Positions 1-6,836 of a stretch of 19,003 nt of DNA are shown one piece after another. Within the stretch, counting starts at the first letter, position 1, and every line of letters starts with the position of its first letter. The translations under genes were made by a program, and so were the position numbers. This DNA comes from Candidatus Doudnabacteria bacterium (GTDB lineage Bacteria > Patescibacteriota > Doudnabacteria > UBA920), in assembly GCA_023245915.1 (NCBI GenBank), contig JAHFJK010000010.1, positions 1 to 19,003 of the forward strand, given 5' to 3'. The notes under the pieces are model-generated. The model was not told where the DNA came from. It worked only from the letters and a program-made list of their open reading frames with translations, and searched no databases.

Positions 1-65
1 GGTCTGCGCCCGCCATTATCGAAAATTTTAAACAACCGGAATTTTTGGCACCGCTTGCGTTGGAG

Positions 66-245
66 CTACTTCCCAAACAATTTGTCCAGCCCCGCCTCAT
101 TTCCGCAATAATATAAGTGGGTGGTCAAATTTATGCAATAGCCCGGGTTTTTGTGGACAAAGGAGTACTTGGGCAAAAACCAATAAAGAAAAGCAATGGC
201 TAATATTACGATAATATAAAAAATGATTTTTAGATGTTTGAACAT
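66..245 (-). CDS. Possible small single-pass membrane protein
   Basis: A 59-codon ORF, ATG to TAG. Residues about 6-24 form a hydrophobic, isoleucine-rich segment (IIFYIIVILAIAFLYWFL), followed by a short polar tail with two cysteines. It would be a membrane-anchored peptide. No Shine-Dalgarno sequence is visible, no homologue is recognised, and the composition is only weakly gene-like, so it may be a chance ORF. It lies downstream of the restriction operon on the same strand, separated by a repeat-rich gap. Confidence 0.3.
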   Translation of the reverse strand: MFKHLKIIFYIIVILAIAFLYWFLPKYSFVHKNPGYCINLTTHLYYCGNEAGLDKLFGK

Positions 246-269
246 GCTTGTGTTTGTTTTAATTCACAA

Positions 270-401
270 TGTCACCCTTCGCATAAAGCTACGGGTGACA
301 CACTTCGCTAAACCTTGCAAGTGGTCAAAGTCTGATGTCAAAGTCTGACGTTACCTTTGCAATAGGTGGCCAAAGGCCAGACGAAGCTTTAGCGAAGTGT
401 G
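270..401. repeat. Nested inverted and direct repeats in the gap downstream of the restriction operon
   Basis: TGTCACCC (270-277) and GGGTGACA (293-300) form an 8-bp hairpin. CACACTTCGCTAAA (299-312) pairs perfectly with TTTAGCGAAGTGTG (388-401). Between them GTCAAAGTCTGA occurs twice in tandem (324-335, 337-348). The TGTCA start and TGACA end resemble the other TGTCAT-type palindromic repeats in this window. The rest of the 246-444 gap shows no gene. Confidence 0.7.
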
Positions 402-444
402 GCTGACCTTATTTTACCAAGTGGGAACTTTAGTAAGAACAAAA

Positions 445-1176
445 TTACAACCTTTTACCATTTAAATCCGATACCAAATCTTTTACTTTTGATTGTGCAT
501 TCAATAACTTAACTGCAAGAAAAGACCTTTGTTCCTTAGCTTTTAGATTGTTTGCATCAAGTTCCCTTTGACTGCTGTCTATTTTTGCAACAAAGCTTTG
601 AACTATCAAACTGACTTGATTTAATTTAATTTTGTTTGTAGAGTCATCGTCTTTTAATGGGTCAAAGTTTTTAGGTACATTTGTGTTGTCTAAATATATT
701 TCCAACTCTAAAAGTTTTATTTTAAAAGCATTATATTCAGCGAGAGTTTCTTTAACTATTGTTTGGTGTTGTGTGTACTTGTTTACGGGGTTTAACTCCA
801 TTGATTCAATTTCTTCAACAATTGAAGTAACCTCGTCGAGTGAATTCAGTATATTTGACCTAAATTGTTTGTCTTCGAATAGCGATAATTTTTCAACAGT
901 TAAAGTCTGCAGTCTTTGCAAAATAGGTTTCGCTGTTGCGATAGTTTGCAAAGCAAAATAATTGTATTTTACTGGGTCATCAGATAGTTTAGACAAGACC
1001 AGATTTAATCTTTCAAGAGCAATAATTATTTTTTCAATGAAGTCTTTTTTAAGGGAATTATTTTCATTCCTCTGCTCATTTTCGTGCAATTTATAGGAAC
1101 CATAAAAACTAAAAAATCCAGAAATTATTGCAACGACGGCCGGATAAATTAAATAAAACAAAATGGTATTGTTCAT
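445..1176 (-). CDS. Membrane-anchored coiled-coil protein, fourth gene of the restriction-modification operon
   Basis: 243 aa. Residues about 6-27 are a single N-terminal transmembrane segment (LIYPAVVAIISGFFSFYGSY). The rest is a long, charged, mostly helical region with leucine-rich heptad-like stretches (about 40-130, 145-165 and 200-240), probably cytoplasmic. I do not recognise a family. It begins only 22 bp after the vsr stop on the same strand, so it is probably the last cistron of the REase-MTase-Vsr transcript. No nuclease or ATPase motif is visible. It could be a membrane tether or accessory factor for the restriction system, or an unrelated passenger; the sequence does not decide this. 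Confidence 0.75.
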   Translation of the reverse strand: MNNTILFYLIYPAVVAIISGFFSFYGSYKLHENEQRNENNSLKKDFIEKIIIALERLNLVLSKLSDDPVKYNYFALQTIATAKPILQRLQTLTVEKLSLFEDKQFRSNILNSLDEVTSIVEEIESMELNPVNKYTQHQTIVKETLAEYNAFKIKLLELEIYLDNTNVPKNFDPLKDDDSTNKIKLNQVSLIVQSFVAKIDSSQRELDANNLKAKEQRSFLAVKLLNAQSKVKDLVSDLNGKRL

Positions 1177-1198
1177 ATTAGTATTTAATAAAAGTTAA

Positions 1199-1603
1199 TT
1201 ATTCCGACAATTTTGTTTTCAGATTGGTAAAAATTTTATCCGGTTTTTGTTCTATTTCGTGTTCCCAGATTTTGATAACTTTCCAGCCGTTTTTTCTTAA
1301 TTGTCTTGAAACTTTTAAGTCTCTTTTTTTGTTTGCGAAAATTTTCTTAAGCCAGAAATTCCTGTTGGTTTTTGGGATGATAAAATATTTACAGTTGTGG
1401 CCGTGCCAGAAACAGCCGTGGATAAAAACAGCAATTTTCTTTTTCGGAAAAGCAATATCGGGTTTTCCGGTAACCGGATAATGTATCTTAAAGCGGTAGC
1501 CTTTTGAGGCAAGCCATTTTCTAACTGTAAGCTCCGGCTGCGTATTGGCGGAGCGGATGCGGGACATATTCCGGCTTCTCTGCTTTTTTGTCAGTCTGTC
1601 CAT
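1199..1603 (-). CDS. vsr: Very short patch repair (Vsr) endonuclease
   Basis: 134 aa, normal length for Vsr. The family nicks DNA 5' of the T in T:G mismatches left by deamination of 5-methylcytosine, protecting sites methylated by the partner methyltransferase. Visible signatures: N-terminal helix MSRIRSANTQPE with Glu25, GKPDIAF with the metal-binding Asp49, and HGCFWHGHNC (62-71), which holds the zinc/active-site Cys and His residues. WLKKIFANKKRD and the WEHE motif near the C-terminus follow. The first 83 bases overlap the 3' end of the methyltransferase gene in another frame, so the two are translationally linked. No Shine-Dalgarno is visible, consistent with coupling. Confidence 0.95.
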   Translation of the reverse strand: MDRLTKKQRSRNMSRIRSANTQPELTVRKWLASKGYRFKIHYPVTGKPDIAFPKKKIAVFIHGCFWHGHNCKYFIIPKTNRNFWLKKIFANKKRDLKVSRQLRKNGWKVIKIWEHEIEQKPDKIFTNLKTKLSE

Positions 1604-2555
1604 AAGTCTTGAGGGTTTTTATAACCTGTTTTGCTACGGCTTCAATAACAGGCACTACAACAGAATTGCCAAACTGCCTGTAAGCCTGCGTGTCCGAAAC
1701 AAAAATTTTATAACTGTCGGGAAAACCCATGAGCCGCGCGCACTCCCTCGGTGTGAGCCTTCTTGGATTTTTGCCTTTCTGTTTGATTAAAATTTCGGAA
1801 CCGTCCTTGTGGTATCTTGCGCTCAATGTTCTTGTGGTTGTGTCCTTTTCAGGGTCAACAAGGCCAAAACCAAAACCATTGCCGTTCATCCTATGCTTTT
1901 CGGCATAGGCCTGCAAATATCTCCATAGATTATCCGTAAGGGTATATTTTTTATCAACATTTTTTTCCAGAATACAGGCAATTTTCGGGATATTGTTTTT
2001 ATCGGGTTCGGGAAATTTGAATTTAATATCGGGAAAAATATCTTTTCTGAAGCCGACAATAAAAGTTCTTTCCCTGTGCTGGGGCACAAAATACCTTGCG
2101 TCAATGACTGTATGGAAAACCTGATAATCCAGTTTTTCCAGCGTGTCAATTATTATTTTAAATGTATTGCCCTTATCGTGGTTCTTTAGATTTTTAACAT
2201 TTTCCAGCATAAAAGCTTTGGGGTTTTTGTCTTTCAGTATTCTGGCAATTTCAAAAAACAGATTTCCCTGTTTTTCATCCTCAAAACCGTGTTTTTTCCC
2301 CAAGCTGTTTTTTTTGGAAACTCCGGCAATTGAAAAAGGTTGACAGGGAAAGCCGGCAAGCAAGACATCAAAATCCGGTATGCTCTCGGATTTTATTTTT
2401 CTGATGTCGCCGTGCGGCATATCCCCGAAATTCTGCTGATAAGTTGTTTGGGCGTGTTTGTCCCATTCTGAAGTAAAAACACAAACACCCCCGGCTTTCT
2501 GAAAGCCGAGCCGTGTTCCGCCTATTCCTGCAAACAGGTCAATAAAAGTAAACAT
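1521..2555 (-). CDS. DNA (cytosine-5-)-methyltransferase, Dcm/EcoRII-like group inferred from partners
   Basis: 344 aa C5-methyltransferase. Motif I FIDLFAGIGG (4-13) binds AdoMet. Motif IV GFPCQPFS has the catalytic Cys71. Motif VI is ENV (118-120) and motif VIII QHRER (159-163, His where the family often has Arg). Motif IX is RRLTPRECARLMGFP and motif X GNSVVVPV. The variable target-recognition region lies between VIII and IX. The EcoRII-type nuclease upstream and Vsr downstream suggest a CCWGG-like target, but this cannot be read from sequence. The last 27 or so residues are encoded in the overlap with vsr. The gene starts 14 bp after the REase stop, without a visible Shine-Dalgarno. Confidence 0.97.
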   Translation of the reverse strand: MFTFIDLFAGIGGTRLGFQKAGGVCVFTSEWDKHAQTTYQQNFGDMPHGDIRKIKSESIPDFDVLLAGFPCQPFSIAGVSKKNSLGKKHGFEDEKQGNLFFEIARILKDKNPKAFMLENVKNLKNHDKGNTFKIIIDTLEKLDYQVFHTVIDARYFVPQHRERTFIVGFRKDIFPDIKFKFPEPDKNNIPKIACILEKNVDKKYTLTDNLWRYLQAYAEKHRMNGNGFGFGLVDPEKDTTTRTLSARYHKDGSEILIKQKGKNPRRLTPRECARLMGFPDSYKIFVSDTQAYRQFGNSVVVPVIEAVAKQVIKTLKTYGQTDKKAEKPEYVPHPLRQYAAGAYS

Positions 2556-2569
2556 ACTTTTAAGAATTA

Positions 2570-3373
2570 TTATTTAACTTTGTTATGCTTCCACCTTTTC
2601 ATTGCCGGGTCAAGATGGTCTCTGAAAAATTCGCTGAAATTCAAAACATTTCTACTGTCTTTGTAATTTTCCTTTTTTATTCTTTGTGGTACCACAAGAT
2701 AAATTCTGTGGTCAAGCATTTCCTTTAACTGGCTGTCCGAAACATTGTCGTCAATGGTTGCCAGAAAAAATCCCAAACCCCTTGTTCCTTCCGTTACAAT
2801 CTGCCGCCACCTTTCTCTCAAAGTTCTTTTTGCGGTAAAGATTATGCAGTCCATCGGATTTTCTTTGTAATGTTTTACTGACGGCATCAGAAAATCCGGT
2901 TTGCCGTTTATTATTTGCTGGTAATCAAAAGGATAATTCAACGATTTAAAAAGGCTGTTATGGAAATTTTCAAATGATTTTCCCGCCCTGCTTTTTCTGG
3001 ACTGGGCCAGTGAAAGAAAAAATTTGTCCAGAATCCGGAAATATCCTCCCAGCACTTTTCCTGTTTCATTAAGGCCTTCAAGCTCGCCAGTTTCTTTAAG
3101 GTGCTCTGTAAAAGCCTTAAAGACAGCTTTACCGAATTCTTCTTCATACTTCAAATAAATTTTGTAACCTTCCAGTTCTGTTTCATCCAAAAGCTTGTCA
3201 AAATTTGATTTAATTTTTTCAGTTTCGTATTTATATTTTTTTGTAATAATATCCCTGGCTTCATTGGCTATCTCATCCTGACTTTTTATAGCCAGCCCCT
3301 TGTCTTTTGCAAAAACCATTAAGTTGTCAATTTTCATATTGTCTTTGTCCATATATTTTTTAGTTTTCATCAC
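2570..3373 (-). CDS. Type II restriction endonuclease, EcoRII C-terminal catalytic domain family
   Basis: 267 aa. Residues about 125-230 match the EcoRII-C PD-(D/E)XK fold: SRKSRAGKSFENF with Glu135, GKPDFLMP with Asp160, then FTAKRTLRERWRQI with Lys182, and a late LVVP strand. The first 120 residues are helical and lack the classical EcoRII effector domain, so this resembles the short single-domain relatives. It cleaves DNA not modified by the adjacent methyltransferase. The frame opens with GTG at 3373 immediately followed by ATG at 3370. The -10 box ends 7 bases before the GTG, so the mRNA is probably leaderless; a GAGG overlaps this site but is too close to act as a ribosome site. First gene of the operon. 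Confidence 0.9.
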   Translation of the reverse strand: MMKTKKYMDKDNMKIDNLMVFAKDKGLAIKSQDEIANEARDIITKKYKYETEKIKSNFDKLLDETELEGYKIYLKYEEEFGKAVFKAFTEHLKETGELEGLNETGKVLGGYFRILDKFFLSLAQSRKSRAGKSFENFHNSLFKSLNYPFDYQQIINGKPDFLMPSVKHYKENPMDCIIFTAKRTLRERWRQIVTEGTRGLGFFLATIDDNVSDSQLKEMLDHRIYLVVPQRIKKENYKDSRNVLNFSEFFRDHLDPAMKRWKHNKVK

Positions 3374-3380
3374 CTCAATA

Positions 3381-3409
3381 ATAGTATACTATCGTTCACC
3401 TATTGTCAA
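3381..3409 (-). promoter_or_regulatory. Promoter with palindromic operator of the restriction operon
   Basis: Reading the minus strand: TTGACA (3409-3404), a 17-base spacer, then TACTAT (3386-3381). The -10 region lies inside the perfect 12-bp palindrome ATAGTATACTAT (3381-3392), preceded by GTGAACGA in the spacer. The same arrangement recurs at 16747-16775. A factor bound here would block RNA polymerase. AGTGGATAA on the plus strand (3410-3418) next to the -35 is one base from a DnaA box. Confidence 0.8.
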
Positions 3410-3492
3410 AGTGGATAACTGTTTGTGCCAAGTGTTTGAATATCGCCAATATTATAGCATATTTTTCAAATTTAGGTTGAAGCGGCGGAATT

Positions 3493-3521
3493 TTGACAGT
3501 CTTTTCATTAGGGCATAAACT
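3493..3521 (+). promoter_or_regulatory. Promoter for the recombinase module
   Basis: TTGACA (3493-3498), 17-base spacer, TAAACT (3516-3521). It points toward the small ORF at 3652 and the recombinase, giving a leader of about 125 bases. That leader contains a GGCTG-AAAA-CAGCC hairpin (3625-3638) just before the GGAAAG ribosome-site candidate. Confidence 0.6.
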
Positions 3522-3651
3522 TAAATTACCTAAGTGTTATTTTAATCCCTCGCCGGATTATTATTCACGAAACTTTTTCTACATAGTTTTGTTTTTTCCA
3601 TTTTATCACCCACCTTTCTTTTTAGGCTGAAAACAGCCGGAAAGAAAGCAA

Positions 3652-3840
3652 GTGCCGCAGTTCAGCCAGGCGCTGGTCAACAGAATCACCGCCTACTTTA
3701 GAATTAAATATCAAATTGACCTCTCTCACGATGAAGCAGAGGCGTATTTGAATTCGCTTGCTGACCTGTATCTGGCCATAAGTCCAAAGGCCGCCGATTC
3801 GCGCGGCCTAAAGACGCACGAACGGCGGCCCTTAGTATGA
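3652..3840 (+). CDS. Small helical protein preceding a serine recombinase
   Basis: 62 aa, GTG start with GGAAAG about 8-13 bases upstream. The core (FSQALVNRITAYFRIKYQ, then HDEAEAYLNSLADLYLAI) looks like two or three amphipathic helices. Short proteins of this kind often sit immediately upstream of serine recombinases in CPR genomes; I recall this from general familiarity and could not check it. The basic C-terminal tail (RGLKTHERRPLV) could bind nucleic acid. It ends about 95 bp before the recombinase ATG. Its function is unknown; it may be a recombination accessory protein. Confidence 0.65.
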   Translation: MPQFSQALVNRITAYFRIKYQIDLSHDEAEAYLNSLADLYLAISPKAADSRGLKTHERRPLV

Positions 3841-3880
3841 CTTGATTAATATAACACTTAAGGCGAAAGTGTTTGTAAAA

Positions 3881-3909
3881 TTGGCTTGTTTAAGCAACTG
3901 GGCTATAAT
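3881..3909 (+). promoter_or_regulatory. Promoter immediately upstream of the recombinase gene
   Basis: TTGGCT (3881-3886), 17-base spacer, TATAAT (3904-3909), 25 bases before the recombinase ATG at 3935. The recombinase can therefore be transcribed independently of the small upstream ORF. No Shine-Dalgarno is visible in the leader. Confidence 0.7.
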
Positions 3910-3934
3910 CAAACAAATTAAGTTTCGTAATTTT

Positions 3935-5404
3935 ATGAAAACTATAACCTACTGTCGCAAATCTTCCGAAGCCCAAGACCGGCAAGTGGCTTCCATTGAT
4001 TCGCAAAAAGACAATCTGCTGGCACTGGCCAAGCATAGCAGTTTAGTTATATCCAAAATCTTTACAGAGAGTATGTCTGCTAAACAGCCCGGCCGTCCTG
4101 AATTTGAAAAGATGATTAAGCTCATTGAAGCTAATCCCGGCTCTGTTATTTTGGTGTGGAAACTTGACCGCCTTGCTCGTAACCCGGTTGACGAGGGCAA
4201 GATTAAATGGCTCCTCCAAAACAAAACTATTGCTAAAATAATTACCCCTGAAAGAATTTACCACCCAGAGGATAATGCCCTGATAGCTTCCGTAGAGTTT
4301 GGTATGGCTAACCAATACATCCGAGATTTATCAACCAATGTTAAACGCGGCAACAAAACCAAACTGGAAAAAGGCGAACTGCCAGGTCCAGCTCCCATTG
4401 GCTACCTTGATAACAAGCTGACCAAGCACAAAGAAATTGACCAAGCCAAAGCGCCCCTCATAAAGGAATGTTTTGAGCTTTACGCAACCGGCGGCTACTG
4501 CATGAGAGAAATTAATAACCTGATGTTTCAAAAAGGTTTTAAGACCAAAGGCGGACTTAAAACCAGTAAAGCTCAACTCCACCATATTTTAACCAACCCT
4601 TTTTACTATGGCGTTATCAGACGCCAAGAGCAACTCTACCCAGGAATTCATCAGCCCATAATTTCCAAAACTCTTTTTGATATAGTCCAAGATGTCCTCT
4701 CCGGCAAGCATCGCTCTAAGAAACAAAAACATTTCTTTCCTGTAAGGGGCTTTATGTTTTGTTATTCCTGTGGCTGCCTGTTAACCGCTTCCTCCAAAAA
4801 AGGCCACGCTTATTATTACTGCACCAACGGCAAAGGCAATTGTGAGCAGCATAAAAAATATTTGAGAGATAAAAAGATTGATGAGCTTGTTGCTAAAGTT
4901 TTAAACGAAATTAAATTTGACGAGGAAGCCGTGGAGATTGCCTACCTGGCGGCCAAAGAAAAAACTATCAGGGAAGCCGGTAGCTCGCATACCCAGCAGG
5001 ACGAGCTGACTAAAAAGCTTAAAACCACCCAGGAGCAACTGGCAAACCTTGTTAAGGTGATTTCCTCTGACCCCAGTATGGCAAATGCTCTCAAGTCCCA
5101 AATTTTAACACTAGAGGCGGAAACAAAATCTATTCAGGAACAGATTGCTAACCCCAAACAGCAAACCCTTGATGAAGCCTTAATGACTTTGGAACTAACA
5201 AAAAAGACCTTTTTACAGGCCTGTTCTGCTAGTTTTGATTACTTAAAGGGTGATGATAACAAAAAATTTGAACTGCTGAAAATTTTACTTTGGAACCTGA
5301 AACTGGAAAATCAGAATGTTCAATCCTATCAATTCAAACAGCCATTTTCTATTCTCGCAAAAAGTCCAAAAAAACTTGAAATGAGAGAGTGGCTGCCCGG
5401 GTAG
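3935..5404 (+). CDS. Large serine recombinase (site-specific integrase/resolvase family)
   Basis: 489 aa from ATG 3935; the frame stays open to 3842, but the extra N-terminus is not recombinase-like and would overlap the promoter. Domains: resolvase N-terminal domain 1-145 with YCRKSS (catalytic Ser10) and the VWKLDRLAR motif; recombinase domain about 155-265 (PIGYLDN through NPFYYGVIRR); zinc ribbon about 300-340 with CYSCG and a later Cys pair; coiled coil about 345-440. It cuts and rejoins DNA at attachment sites by a 5'-phosphoserine intermediate. The last five codons and the TAG stop lie within the 3' part of the oppositely oriented tRNA-Gln gene, which suggests that the element integrated at this tRNA. 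Confidence 0.95.
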   Translation: MKTITYCRKSSEAQDRQVASIDSQKDNLLALAKHSSLVISKIFTESMSAKQPGRPEFEKMIKLIEANPGSVILVWKLDRLARNPVDEGKIKWLLQNKTIAKIITPERIYHPEDNALIASVEFGMANQYIRDLSTNVKRGNKTKLEKGELPGPAPIGYLDNKLTKHKEIDQAKAPLIKECFELYATGGYCMREINNLMFQKGFKTKGGLKTSKAQLHHILTNPFYYGVIRRQEQLYPGIHQPIISKTLFDIVQDVLSGKHRSKKQKHFFPVRGFMFCYSCGCLLTASSKKGHAYYYCTNGKGNCEQHKKYLRDKKIDELVAKVLNEIKFDEEAVEIAYLAAKEKTIREAGSSHTQQDELTKKLKTTQEQLANLVKVISSDPSMANALKSQILTLEAETKSIQEQIANPKQQTLDEALMTLELTKKTFLQACSASFDYLKGDDNKKFELLKILLWNLKLENQNVQSYQFKQPFSILAKSPKKLEMREWLPG

Positions 5405-5463
5405 GATTCGGACCTACGGTGAGCGGTTCAGAGCCGCTTGCCTTACCACTTGGCTACCGGGCA
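5390..5463 (-). tRNA. tRNA-Gln (anticodon CTG), CCA encoded
   Basis: Reading the minus strand: acceptor TGCCCGG pairs perfectly with CCGGGCA. The D-arm is GCCAAGTGGTAAGGC. The anticodon stem AGCGG/CCGCT encloses loop CTCTGAA (CTG anticodon). The T-arm is GTAGG-TCCGAAT-CCTAC. The discriminator is G, and CCA is encoded at 5392-5390. All stems are intact, so it should be functional. Its 3' end overlaps the last 15 bases of the convergent recombinase gene. Confidence 0.95.
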
Positions 5464-5494
5464 AAAGAAATTGATGCGGGCGTGTCTTGATATG

Positions 5495-5566
5495 AGCGGT
5501 TTCCGCCTTCACTGAAGTTTCGGCGGACAGACAGAGCCGCTTGCCTTACCACTTGGCTACACCCCA
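5495..5566 (-). pseudogene. Broken tRNA-Gln copy interrupted in the anticodon loop
   Basis: Minus strand 5566-5532 reads TGGGGTG, then a tRNA-Gln D-arm and the 5' half of the anticodon arm; the 29 bases from GTAGCC through CTCTG are identical to the intact gene. After a 30-base palindromic insert (5531-5502) the 3' half of the anticodon arm AACCGCT follows (5501-5495). No T-arm and no CACCCCA acceptor strand follow, so it cannot fold as a tRNA. It is a 5' fragment of a second Gln tRNA gene or a recombination product. Confidence 0.8.
5502..5531. repeat. Palindromic 30-bp insert in the tRNA-Gln remnant
   Basis: TCCGCC (5502-5507) pairs with GGCGGA (5522-5527) around a partly self-complementary loop containing ACTTCAGT-like sequence. 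It interrupts tRNA sequence exactly in the anticodon loop. It is followed by CAGA repeated twice (5528-5531, 5532-5535). Its form matches the short mobile palindromes found elsewhere in this window. Confidence 0.75.
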
Positions 5567-5610
5567 ATAATATTGATATTTTACCATCAATAAAACATTT
5601 TTTCAATATT

Positions 5611-5621
5611 AGTGGTATAAT
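5611..5621 (+). promoter_or_regulatory. Extended -10 promoter, leaderless start for the YdcF-like gene
   Basis: AGTGGTATAAT carries an extended -10 (TGG then TATAAT, 5616-5621). The GTG start is 6 bases downstream, so transcription should begin at or next to the start codon. No good -35 is visible, as is usual for extended -10 promoters. Confidence 0.7.
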
Positions 5622-5627
5622 AATTTA

Positions 5628-6203
5628 GTGAAGAAGCTCTGGAAAATTTACAAATATTTTGCGGTTATAGTTGTAACAATTCTGCTCGTGGATTTGGCCG
5701 TGATCTTAACTTTTGCTTTTTATCGGCCGGAAGTCAAACAGGCCGATGCGATTGTTATTTTGGGCGCGGCAATAAATACCCCGGCGCTTTATAACAGGAG
5801 TCTGGAAGGATTGAAGTTTTACGAGCAGGGCAAAGCGCCGGTTATGGTTTTAAGCGGCGGAAGGATTAACGACAAGTTTATTTCCGAAGCCACTTCCATG
5901 CAAAGATCCATCCAGAAAAACACTGCTAAACCATTAAACATAATTCTGGAAGAAGATTCCCATTCCACTTACGAAAATTTAAAAAACACCCGGGAAAAAA
6001 TCGGAAAGGGAAAATCAATTATACTCATCAGCGACGAATTTCATTTAGCGCGCTCCGCGCTTTTGGCAAAAAGAATGGATTTTGGACCGGTTTACTGGAG
6101 CTCGCCAAACCCGGCGTATTATAAAAAAAGTGAGTTGGTTTACTATTTTATGAGAGAAGTTATGGCAATGTTGGCTTACGTGCCCAAATTCATATTCGGC
6201 TAA
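5628..6203 (+). CDS. YdcF/DUF218-family membrane protein
   Basis: 191 aa, GTG start. One N-terminal transmembrane helix (about 10-31) anchors a DUF218 domain (about 38-190). Family motifs are present in order: ADAIVILGAA (39-48), VMVLSGG (72-78), the conserved Glu-Ala region EATSM, EEDSHSTYENLKNT (108-121) and ISDEFHLARSALLAKRM (134-150). Relatives include SanA and YdcF, linked to envelope functions; the biochemical reaction is not settled. The domain probably faces outward. Translation is probably leaderless from the promoter at 5611-5621. The sigma factor gene follows 57 bp later on the same strand and may be partly co-transcribed. Confidence 0.88.
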   Translation: MKKLWKIYKYFAVIVVTILLVDLAVILTFAFYRPEVKQADAIVILGAAINTPALYNRSLEGLKFYEQGKAPVMVLSGGRINDKFISEATSMQRSIQKNTAKPLNIILEEDSHSTYENLKNTREKIGKGKSIILISDEFHLARSALLAKRMDFGPVYWSSPNPAYYKKSELVYYFMREVMAMLAYVPKFIFG

Positions 6204-6260
6204 TGTGGCTTTTTCAAAAGTTATTCGTATATATTATTATCAGCAACGAAACCTTGGAAC

Positions 6261-6836
6261 ATGGAGTTTGAAGAACCATCAGACGAGAGTTTGGTTTTAA
6301 AATGCCAAAGCGGCAATGGGCAATTTTTCGGGCAGCTTTATGAGCGGTACTTTAAGAAAATTTATAGCTTTATTTATTCGCGCACATACCAAAAACAAAT
6401 TACACAAGACTTAACCAGCCAGGTGTTTTATAAAGCTCTGGAAAACCTTTATAGTTTTAATCACAGTAAAGGCAGATTTTCCACCTGGGTTTTTCAAATC
6501 GCCAGGAATTGTTTAATAGATTTTTATCGCACCCGTCACCAGGCTGAAGATATAGAAAGTGTCTGGGATTTAGCTTCTACTGCCAGCGTTGAAAGAGACG
6601 CCGACGTTGCTTTGGCCTTTGAAAAGCTAGGAAAATATTTGCAGACGCTGGAAAAAATACCCAGAGAGATCCTGCTTATGCGATTATGGGATGGGCTATC
6701 ATATAAGGAAATCGCCCAGATTTTAAAGCTCGGGGAGTCTAATTGTAAGATGACTTTTAGCCGCACCCTGGCAAAGTTACAAAAAGAGCTCCCTTTAGCA
6801 GCATTATTAATAGCATTGGTTAAAATAATTTTATGA
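6261..6836 (+). CDS. ECF-type RNA polymerase sigma factor
   Basis: 191 aa. Region 2 spans about 22-92 (YERYFKKIYSFIYSR through FSTWVFQIARNCLIDFYR) and recognises the -10 element. Region 4 spans about 125-176, with IPREILLMRLWDGLSYKEIAQIL forming the helix-turn-helix for the -35. An acidic linker joins them and there is no region 3, typical of the ECF/group IV class. The C-terminal 14 residues (PLAALLIALVKIIL) are unusually hydrophobic and might contact the membrane or the partner protein. The stop overlaps the next ATG by 4 bases, so the two proteins are translationally coupled. TATTAT (6235-6240) is a possible -10. Confidence 0.93.
   Translation: MEFEEPSDESLVLKCQSGNGQFFGQLYERYFKKIYSFIYSRTYQKQITQDLTSQVFYKALENLYSFNHSKGRFSTWVFQIARNCLIDFYRTRHQAEDIESVWDLASTASVERDADVALAFEKLGKYLQTLEKIPREILLMRLWDGLSYKEIAQILKLGESNCKMTFSRTLAKLQKELPLAALLIALVKIIL

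Noticed and set aside
3374..3651. Controller (C) protein gene for the restriction system
   Set aside because: No helix-turn-helix ORF is found between the operon promoter and the recombinase module; only promoter elements are visible.
1..3651. Left attachment site of the recombinase element
   Set aside because: I looked for a second copy of the tRNA-Gln 3' end (CTGCCCGGGTAGG) and found only a short GCCCGGG at about 140, which is not convincing.
3842..3934. 31-residue N-terminal extension of the recombinase
   Set aside because: It overlaps the TTGGCT/TATAAT promoter and does not resemble the recombinase family, which starts at the KTITYCRKSS region.
5495..5566. tRNA gene with an intron in the anticodon loop
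   Set aside because: The insert is a simple 30-bp palindrome, too short for a group I intron, and the T-arm and 3' acceptor strand are absent, so no tRNA could result from splicing.
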